The notes beneath the pieces are model-generated. The model did no database searches, was not told where the DNA came from, and saw only the letters and a list, made by a program, of their open reading frames with translations. The position numbers and the translations under genes are program-made. A stretch of 5,128 nt of DNA from Propionibacteriaceae bacterium (lineage in GTDB: Bacteria; Actinomycetota; Actinomycetes; Propionibacteriales; Propionibacteriaceae). The stretch is from assembly GCA_027346035.1 (NCBI GenBank), contig DAIESZ010000268.1:1-5128 (forward strand), in the 5' to 3' direction. Below, one piece after another: positions 1-4,056 of the stretch. The stretch's first letter is position 1, and every line of letters starts with the position of its first letter.

Positions 1-249
1 CCTGACACCTGGGGTTGCTGCGGCTTCGCCGGCGACCGGGGCATGCTGCACCCCGAGCTCACGGCGTCCGCGACCGCGGCACAGGCCCGCGAGGTGACGG
101 AGGGTGGCCACGACGCGTACGCATCGTCCAACCGCACCTGCGAGCTCGGGATGACCCGGGCCACCGGCCAGGAGTATCAGCACCTGCTGGAGTTGCTCGA
201 CCGGCTCACGGCTCCAGCCGATTCCTCGGTTGAGGCCGCACCCCGGTGA
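1..249 (+). CDS. C-terminal fragment of FAD-binding/(Fe-S)-binding oxidoreductase (D-lactate/glycolate dehydrogenase type)
   Basis: This is the last 82 codons of a gene that begins before the window; it ends at the TGA at 247-249. The fragment opens with WGCCGFAGDRG (residues 4-14), a CCG-type cysteine cluster. It continues with LHPELT, and then SSNRTCELGM followed by ATGQEYQHLLELLDRL near the end. This order (CCG-FAGD-RG, then SSN-TCE-GM-TG) is typical of the C-terminal cysteine-rich domain that binds an Fe-S cluster in large flavoproteins oxidising D-lactate or related 2-hydroxy acids and passing electrons to the respiratory chain. In full-length relatives an FAD-binding domain precedes it; that part is outside the window. 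It converges with the kinase gene at 302-1051. The family assignment is strong; the substrate cannot be told from this piece, and a stand-alone CCG-domain subunit is a less likely alternative. Confidence 0.88.
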   Translation, partial: PDTWGCCGFAGDRGMLHPELTASATAAQAREVTEGGHDAYASSNRTCELGMTRATGQEYQHLLELLDRLTAPADSSVEAAPR

Positions 250-254
250 CGCGG

Positions 255-298
255 GCCGCGGCCGCGCGGCGGGACGGGGTCTCGGGCCCCTCGGGGCC
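255..298. terminator. Paired hairpins between convergent genes, possible bidirectional terminator
   Basis: The 52-bp gap between the oxidoreductase stop and the kinase stop contains two perfect hairpins. One has a 6-bp stem (GCCGCG at 255-260, CGCGGC at 265-270). The other has a GGCCC/GGGCC stem at 285-289 and 294-298 around a CTCG loop. There is no T-tract on either side, so it is not a canonical intrinsic terminator. GC-rich hairpins without a T-tract are, however, common at gene ends in high-GC actinobacteria. The position between two converging stop codons supports a termination role; part of the signal may be chance in such GC-rich DNA. Confidence 0.45.
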
Positions 299-301
299 GG
301 G

Positions 302-1051
302 CTACCGGAACCGGCGGGCGATGGACGCGGCCTCGGTCACGTAGCCCCCGCCGAAGAGCACGACGTGCAGCAGGACGAGGTGCAGCTGCATCAGCGGAAC
401 CCGATCGCGCCACCCGTCGGCCAGCGGTGCCGTCTCGTCGTAGGCCGCCCGGATCCGCTCGAGGTGGGGGCAGCCGAACAGCGCGAGCGTCGCGAGGTCC
501 GACTCGCGGTGGCCGGCATGCGCCATCGGATCGATGAGCACGCAGCCGTCCGGCGTCCACATGAGGTTGCCGCTCCAGAGGTCGCCGTGGATCCGGGCGG
601 GGCGCTCGCCGGTGTCGAAGTCGCCGGCGCGGAGCCGAGAGCAGACCCGGTCGAGGTCGGCCCGCTGATCGGACGCGAACCGGCATCCGGCCCGCTCGAC
701 GAGGGGTTCGAGGCGCAGGGACGCGTACATCTCCCCCCACTTCTCGAAGGCGGCGAGGGGCAGCGGGATGAGGCCGTCGACCGGCCCCTGGAGCCCGTCG
801 CCCCGCCAGCCGTCAGGGCCGACCCCGAAGGCCGGTGCGCCGGCGGCGTGGGTGGCGGCCAGCCCGCGTCCGAACGCCTCGGCGGCGGCGGCGCTCGGCG
901 CGGTCGGAGTCAGGGCTTCCAGCTGCAGCGTGCGGGCGTCCCGAGCGAGCACCCGGACGACCGCTGCCCCACCGGCCACGCGGAGCCAGTCGAGACCGGC
1001 GACCTCCCAGTCGGACGCCCGCTCGGACGGTTCGGTCTTGGTATGGGTCAC
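302..1051 (-). CDS. Fructosamine kinase family protein (compact form)
   Basis: The 249-residue product belongs to the fructosamine/ketosamine kinase family. These cytoplasmic enzymes phosphorylate sugar adducts on protein amines so that the adduct falls off (protein deglycation). Visible motifs are EVAGLDWL (16-23), W105 with the following YASLRLEPL, the catalytic loop HGDLWSGN (155-162, with D157 as presumed base), the metal-binding IDP (D174) and AHAGHRESDLA (177-187), then LALFG and the C-terminal LMQLHLVLLHVVLFGG. The protein starts almost at the presumed ATP-binding lysine (K5), so it is shorter than the roughly 290-residue members and lacks most of the N-terminal strands. The GTG at 1051 is chosen because AGGA lies about 7 nt upstream. 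The frame stays open to a GTG at 1183, but that extension only translates a tandem DNA repeat and has no ribosome binding site. It follows the DUF2177 gene on the same strand after a 159-bp gap. The physiological substrate is unknown. Confidence 0.9.
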   Translation of the reverse strand: MTHTKTEPSERASDWEVAGLDWLRVAGGAAVVRVLARDARTLQLEALTPTAPSAAAAEAFGRGLAATHAAGAPAFGVGPDGWRGDGLQGPVDGLIPLPLAAFEKWGEMYASLRLEPLVERAGCRFASDQRADLDRVCSRLRAGDFDTGERPARIHGDLWSGNLMWTPDGCVLIDPMAHAGHRESDLATLALFGCPHLERIRAAYDETAPLADGWRDRVPLMQLHLVLLHVVLFGGGYVTEAASIARRFR

Positions 1052-1074
1052 AGCTCCATCCTGCCGGGGCTCGG

Positions 1075-1200
1075 CCCCACGCCGCCGGACAGTGGCCGGT
1101 TCGCACCCGAGGACCCGCACGAAGTGGACGGCGTCCACCCCACGCCACCGGACACTGGCCGGTTCGCACCCGTGGACCCGCACGAAGTGGACAGCGCCGG
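1075..1200. repeat. 63-bp tandem duplication upstream of the kinase gene
   Basis: Two head-to-tail copies lie at 1075-1137 and 1138-1200. By eye they match at 56 of 63 positions, and the first 55 bp differ at only three. Each copy contains GGCCGGTTCGCACCCG followed by GGACCCGCACGAAGTGGAC. Near the junction GTGGAC and GTCCAC form a 6-bp inverted repeat with a GGC spacer (1124-1138). The period is a multiple of three, so all frames stay open and both strands appear to encode a 21-residue peptide repeat. I read this as an artefact. The copies fill most of the gap between the DUF2177 stop and the kinase start, so they lie in the kinase leader or promoter region. Confidence 0.9.
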
Positions 1201-1210
1201 CGTCCGGGGG

Positions 1211-1648
1211 TCACGCGGACGCCGAGGCCCAAGCCGGCAGCGCCCGCACGATGAGGGTCGTGAACACGCTGACCAACGCGGAGAGCACGATCCCCCACAC
1301 GAGGTCGATCGGGACGATCGAGGACGGGAAGTCCTTGAGGACGGCGAGGTTGGTGAGATCCCAGGTCGCATAGGTGACGAGCCCGAAGAACGCCCCGACC
1401 ACCAGTGCACGGACCCACGAGCCGTCGGCCGCGGCCGGGTGGATCACGAAGAAGACGAGCCCGGCGACGAAGATCGCGTAGAACGCGACGGCGGCGGGGA
1501 CGTTCGGCGGGTCGGCCATGAGGTGGCCCATCCGCGCCTGGTAGAGCGGGCGGCCGATCCGGCCCAGCCACGTCAGGTCGAGGAGGAGGAAGATCACCGC
1601 GGCGATGGCGTACTGCACCACCCAGGCGGTCAGCTGATGAGCGGTCAT
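1211..1648 (-). CDS. DUF2177 family membrane protein
   Basis: This is a 145-residue integral membrane protein of the DUF2177 family; its molecular function is not known. There are four hydrophobic segments (about 8-28, 53-71, 80-97 and 112-136). The family's characteristic positions are visible: LDLTWLG (23-29), the AFYAIFVAGLVFFVIHPA stretch (55-72), YATWDLTNLAVL (93-104) and DLVWG (115-119). The length is close to the usual size for the family. The start is the ATG at 1648, with AGGAG about 7-8 nt upstream. The gene is first of a minus-strand pair with the fructosamine kinase, and a terminator separates it from the unit upstream. DUF2177 genes are often found near photolyase, TspO or cyclopropane-fatty-acid-synthase-like genes in light- or stress-inducible clusters, which fits this neighbourhood. 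No clear promoter could be picked in the GC-rich 1649-1749 stretch. Confidence 0.92.
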   Translation of the reverse strand: MTAHQLTAWVVQYAIAAVIFLLLDLTWLGRIGRPLYQARMGHLMADPPNVPAAVAFYAIFVAGLVFFVIHPAAADGSWVRALVVGAFFGLVTYATWDLTNLAVLKDFPSSIVPIDLVWGIVLSALVSVFTTLIVRALPAWASASA

Positions 1649-1749
1649 GTCGGTCTCCTGGTGGTGGGGAAGGCGGGCCGGCGACCCGCGGATTCATCGG
1701 ATGCCGGACCCGGGGGGACGAGCGCGTGGGACGCCCTGCGGGCAAGGGC

Positions 1750-1784
1750 GGGTGGGGCGGCCCCGGGGGAAGGCCGCCCCACCC
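1750..1784 (-). terminator. Strong GC-rich stem-loop terminator after the DUF4397 gene
   Basis: GGGTGGGGCGGCC (1750-1762) and GGCCGCCCCACCC (1772-1784) form a perfect 13-bp stem around a 9-nt loop. It begins 42 bp past the DUF4397 stop codon and lies before the DUF2177 gene on the same strand. A smaller hairpin, CGCCC/GGGCG (1732-1736 and 1746-1750), follows directly. There is no T-tract, so this is the tail-less hairpin type often seen in high-GC actinobacteria. The position and the perfect stem make termination of the SRPBCC-DUF4397 transcript the most likely role. Confidence 0.8.
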
Positions 1785-1826
1785 TGGGAGGGGACGTTCG
1801 GTTGGTACCGGGTGAGATCCGCGGCG

Positions 1827-2639
1827 TCAGGCGCGCTGCCGGGCGACCCTGGCCGAGAGGAACACGAGACCGGCCAGCACCAGCAGCCCGCCGGCGGCGT
1901 ACAGGGCGATGTCCGACGACGCACCGCCCGCCGCGACCGGAGTCCCGTGGTCACCCGTGGCCGGGAGCGCCGCGCCGTGCAATGCGACCGTCTGAACGGC
2001 GAGCATGAGGTTCTTGTCCTGGGCGCTGCCCCAGGCGTAGACGATCGTGTTCATGCCCGACGCGATCTTCAGGCTGGCAGGGCCGATCACCACGGTGCTG
2101 GTGCCGTGCAGAACCACGTCGGCGCTGACGGTCATCGGGGCGATGTCGGTCTTGGCCTCCTTGGGGTTCACGAGGTTCGAGAACACGACACTCTTGTTGG
2201 CGCGCACATCGACGGCCGGTGCGGCAGCGACGTGGCGCACGGTGAGGCGGGCACCCTTGCTCGACGCGGAGGTGTCGTTGACGTAGGGCGTGAGCATCGG
2301 CGCACCCGAAGCGCTGAGGTGGGCGACGACGGTGATGTTCGCCCCGGCGGGGACGACCACGCCCTTCGCTTCGACGATCGCGGCGCCGTCCTTGCCGGCC
2401 CCGGCCTTGACGACCTTGAGGTCGTAGGTGCCGGCGGGAAGCATCATCGGCTTGGTGAGGGTGCCGGGCGCGAAGTCCTTCAGGAGCTCCGAGCCGTTGG
2501 CGTAGACGTCGACGGTGGCGCCGGGGATGCCGTGCAGTACCGACACCGTCGCGTCACCGGCGGCGTGTGCCGGGGACGCGGCCGCGAACAGGCCGGCCAG
2601 AGCCAGCGCGATCGCGGCGATGAATCGCGTGATCTTCAT
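1827..2639 (-). CDS. Secreted DUF4397 protein with LPXTG-type cell-wall sorting signal
   Basis: The 270-residue product has three parts. The first is a Sec signal peptide: basic MKITR, hydrophobic 7-21, then SPAHA with likely cleavage after A26 or A27. The second is a beta-rich region of two related DUF4397-like units. One starts near 31 (VSVLHGIPGATVDVYANG, then LPAGTYDLKVV at 67-77); the other starts near 132 (LTVRHVAAAPAVDVRAN). The third is a C-terminal sorting signal: LPATG at 225-229, a short linker, a membrane segment at about 244-263 and a basic tail, RVARQRA. A sortase would cut at the LPATG Thr and attach the protein to the cell wall. The start at 2639 has GAGGAG about 7 nt upstream; an upstream in-frame extension lacks these features and overlaps the SRPBCC gene. 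It lies 32 bp after SRPBCC, so they are probably co-transcribed. The ligand or role of the DUF4397 region is unknown; adhesion or envelope protection is speculation. Confidence 0.9.
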   Translation of the reverse strand: MKITRFIAAIALALAGLFAAASPAHAAGDATVSVLHGIPGATVDVYANGSELLKDFAPGTLTKPMMLPAGTYDLKVVKAGAGKDGAAIVEAKGVVVPAGANITVVAHLSASGAPMLTPYVNDTSASSKGARLTVRHVAAAPAVDVRANKSVVFSNLVNPKEAKTDIAPMTVSADVVLHGTSTVVIGPASLKIASGMNTIVYAWGSAQDKNLMLAVQTVALHGAALPATGDHGTPVAAGGASSDIALYAAGGLLVLAGLVFLSARVARQRA

Positions 2640-2671
2640 GGGGTTCTCCTCTCGTGACAACGGGGACGCCG

Positions 2672-3139
2672 TCAGCGGGTTGTGGGGTGGGGTGTGTGCA
2701 GGTCCTGCGGTAGCGCGTCCAGGCACGACTTCAGTCCGTGCTGGGCGTCGTCGCCGAGCTTGCGGAAGAAGGGGGCCATGGCCGGCGCCACCCACCGGAG
2801 CCACCCGTCGAACTGGAAGTCGGCCGCGTAGATGACGCGGGTTCCTCCGTCAGGACGGGAGCTGAGGCGCATGGAGTCATGGGCGATGAGGTGCGACCCC
2901 GTGCCGCGCAATTCGATGCAACCCGGAGCATCCAGCGCGACCAGGGTGTACTCGAGGACGTTCTCCCTGCCCATGAACCGACTCGAGTTGCGATAGACGC
3001 TTCCCATGGCGCCCGACCCCTTCACCAGTTCGGTCCGGACGGTGCCCGGATCCCATTCGGTGGTGGTCGTGAAGTCGGACAGGTAGGCGAACACACGCTC
3101 GATCCCGGTCGGCGTGTCGACGATCCTCTCGATCCTCAT
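2672..3139 (-). CDS. SRPBCC (START-like) family protein
   Basis: The 155-residue product fits the SRPBCC/polyketide-cyclase-like fold, a helix-grip barrel with a deep hydrophobic pocket for lipids or other nonpolar ligands. The visible pattern is a first strand plus a helix pair (MRIERIVDTPTGIERVFAYL, 1-20, then a W29D turn), followed by alternating beta strands. These include GSVYRNSSRFMG (47-58), LEYTLVALD (62-70) and TRVIYAADFQFDG (100-112). A long C-terminal helix follows (about 113-143). The length is usual for a single-domain member. The ATG at 3139 is chosen because GGGAGG sits about 8-9 nt upstream; the ATG at 3166 has no ribosome binding site. It is first in a unit with the DUF4397 gene and divergent from tspO, sharing its promoter region. 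Its ligand cannot be read from the sequence. Genes of this family occur beside photolyase and TspO genes in light-inducible sets of other bacteria. Confidence 0.87.
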   Translation of the reverse strand: MRIERIVDTPTGIERVFAYLSDFTTTTEWDPGTVRTELVKGSGAMGSVYRNSSRFMGRENVLEYTLVALDAPGCIELRGTGSHLIAHDSMRLSSRPDGGTRVIYAADFQFDGWLRWVAPAMAPFFRKLGDDAQHGLKSCLDALPQDLHTPHPTTR

Positions 3140-3172
3140 GTCCTTGTCCTCCCTGCGCCCCAGCATGACCAG

Positions 3173-3194
3173 AAGCTTATACAAAGCTTGTACA
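3173..3194. promoter_or_regulatory. Two 11-bp direct repeats, candidate LitR/CarH-type operator
   Basis: AAGCTTATACA (3173-3183) is followed without a gap by AAGCTTGTACA (3184-3194); 10 of 11 positions match. The half-sites TATACA (3178-3183) and TGTACA (3189-3194) are therefore exactly one 11-bp step apart. The block is an A/T-rich island in otherwise very GC-rich DNA, between the divergent SRPBCC and tspO starts. B12-dependent MerR-family photoreceptors (CarH/LitR) are known to bind 11-bp direct repeats of TGTACA-like sequence over the promoter they repress in the dark. The repeat is seen directly; the regulator is inferred from the architecture and gene content. The third repeat bound by CarH tetramers is not clear here. 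Confidence 0.6.
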
Positions 3195-3202
3195 CTTTGC
3201 AA
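3176..3202 (-). promoter_or_regulatory. Putative promoter of the SRPBCC-DUF4397 unit
   Basis: Read on the minus strand, TTGCAA (3202-3197) could be the -35 element and TATAAG (3181-3176) the -10 element. The spacer is 15 nt, slightly short. A transcript starting near 3169 would have a leader of about 30 nt including the ribosome binding site. The 11-bp repeats cover the spacer and -10 region, where a bound protein would block RNA polymerase. No equally convincing -35/-10 pair is visible for tspO on the plus strand, although its promoter must lie in the same 125-bp region or nearby. Confidence 0.45.
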
Positions 3203-3264
3203 GAGGAATTGTCCGACCCCGCCCCCGGACACCATGGAGGGGCGACGACCCGAGGAGACGAACC

Positions 3265-3792
3265 ATGATCGACAACGACATCCGCACGGATGATGACCAC
3301 CGCCCCGAGGGATCCGGCTGGGGCCGGACGCTCGTCGGCGTCGGCGCCGGAGTGGTCGGCGCCGCGGCTGTCGGTGGGCTCCTCACCGACCCCGACGGGG
3401 CGTGGTACCGCTCGTTGCGCAAGCCCTCGTGGAATCCGCCGAACACGGTGTTCCCGGTGGTGTGGACCTCGTTGTACGCGCTGATCACCGCCTCGTCCGC
3501 CGCCACGATCCACGACCTGCAGGCGTCCGGACGACGCGAGGAGGCCCGATCCTTCCAACGCGCCCTGGCGGTGAACCTCGTGCTGAACGCCGGATGGAGT
3601 GGGCTGTTCTTCCGGGCCCGTCGCCCCTGGCTCGGCGCGGTCGGTGCCGGGGTGCTCGCGGCGTCCTCGATCGACCTGGCGCGACGCGCGGCACGCACCG
3701 GTTGGACCCGGGGCGCCGCGCTCGGCTCCTATGCGGCCTGGACGAGCTTCGCGACCGCGCTGTCGACGGAGATCACCCGGCTCAACCGCTGA
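3265..3792 (+). CDS. tspO: TspO/MBR family membrane protein
   Basis: The 175-residue product is a tryptophan-rich sensory protein of the TspO/MBR (translocator protein) family. Members are five-helix membrane proteins that bind porphyrins and help respond to light, oxygen and oxidative stress. Diagnostic stretches are WYRSLRKPSWNPPN (47-60), FPVVWTSLYAL (63-73), NLVLNAGWSGLFF (104-116) and YAAWTSFATAL (156-166). Hydrophobic segments lie at about 22-40, 62-82, 99-116, 121-136 and 150-168. About 18 polar residues precede the first segment, longer than in many members. Near the end the usual Pro-Tyr and Leu-Asn pairs read Ser-Tyr and Leu-Ser, a small departure. The ATG at 3265 has GAGGAG 7 nt upstream. 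It is divergent from SRPBCC and convergent with the photolyase. Its stop codon lies inside the first unit of a 24-bp repeat. A role in porphyrin or photo-oxidative stress handling is inferred from family and neighbours. Confidence 0.93.
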   Translation: MIDNDIRTDDDHRPEGSGWGRTLVGVGAGVVGAAAVGGLLTDPDGAWYRSLRKPSWNPPNTVFPVVWTSLYALITASSAATIHDLQASGRREEARSFQRALAVNLVLNAGWSGLFFRARRPWLGAVGAGVLAASSIDLARRAARTGWTRGAALGSYAAWTSFATALSTEITRLNR

Positions 3793-3857
3793 GGTGAGCG
3801 ACGCGCGGACCGCTGAGGTGCACGACGCGGGGTCCGCTGAGGTGAGCGACGCGGGGT
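3786..3857. repeat. Three tandem 24-bp repeats overlapping the tspO stop codon
   Basis: Units start at 3786, 3810 and 3834, each opening with CCGCTGAGGTG. The rest of each unit is close to AGCGACGCGGGGT; units two and three differ at two positions. The first unit supplies the last Arg codon and the TGA of tspO, so the array has grown from, or into, the gene end. The CGCTGA of units two and three repeats the stop context out in the intergenic region. The units abut directly with no unique spacers, so this is a minisatellite-like array and not a CRISPR. Confidence 0.9.
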
Positions 3858-3868
3858 CGGGTCTCGAG

Positions 3869-3929
3869 CGGCGTACGACCTGGCCAGCGGCGTACGACAT
3901 GTCGGGCTGTCGAGCCGTTTCGTACGCCG
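3869..3929. terminator. CGGCGTACGA repeat forming a large hairpin between convergent genes
   Basis: CGGCGTACGA occurs directly twice (3869-3878 and 3888-3897), then once inverted as TCGTACGCCG (3920-3929). The second and third copies form a perfect 10-bp stem with a 22-nt loop, and inside the loop GGCT-GTCG-AGCC gives a second small hairpin. The first copy could replace the second in the stem, giving two alternative folds. It lies between the tspO stop and the photolyase stop, so a bidirectional terminator is the simplest reading. There is no T-tract. A protein-binding site is possible because each copy holds the palindrome CGTACG. The rest of this gap (3930-4056) shows only weak GC-rich inverted repeats and no gene. 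Confidence 0.6.
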
Positions 3930-4056
3930 GATCGACCGGATCCTCCGCCGGCACGACCCGGACGCCGACACGTTTCGCATGAGGGCGCAACCGGGGCGCC
4001 GACTCACCGGCACCGGCCGCACACTGGGACCTCGCGGGCCCCCCGGGACGGACAGC

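Noticed and set aside
1052..1183. N-terminal extension of the kinase to a GTG at 1183
   Set aside because: It would encode only the tandem DNA repeat, has no Shine-Dalgarno sequence, and has no counterpart in the family; the GTG at 1051 has AGGA at good spacing.
230..2008. Very long plus-strand open frame (about 590 codons) across the kinase and DUF2177 genes
   Set aside because: Its composition is Arg/Gly/Pro/Glu-rich with no domain pattern. It lies antisense to two well-recognised genes, as expected from third-position GC bias.
1647..2657. Plus-strand open frame of about 336 codons antisense to the DUF4397 gene
   Set aside because: It is a GC-rich shadow frame with no ribosome binding site or family pattern, and it crosses the terminator and the signal-peptide gene.
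3140..3166. Alternative SRPBCC start at the ATG at 3166
   Set aside because: There is no ribosome binding site before it; it would bury the good GGGAGG site inside the coding region and add residues not typical of the fold.
3786..3857. Possible CRISPR array in the tspO/photolyase gap
   Set aside because: The 24-bp units abut directly with no unique spacers, no dyad repeat and no cas genes nearby. The same reasoning excludes the 63-bp tandem at 1075-1200.
3136..3990. Minus-strand open frame of about 284 codons opposite tspO
   Set aside because: It is low-complexity Arg/Pro/Ser sequence, includes the translated 24-bp repeat, and overlaps the divergent promoter; tspO on the other strand is unambiguous.
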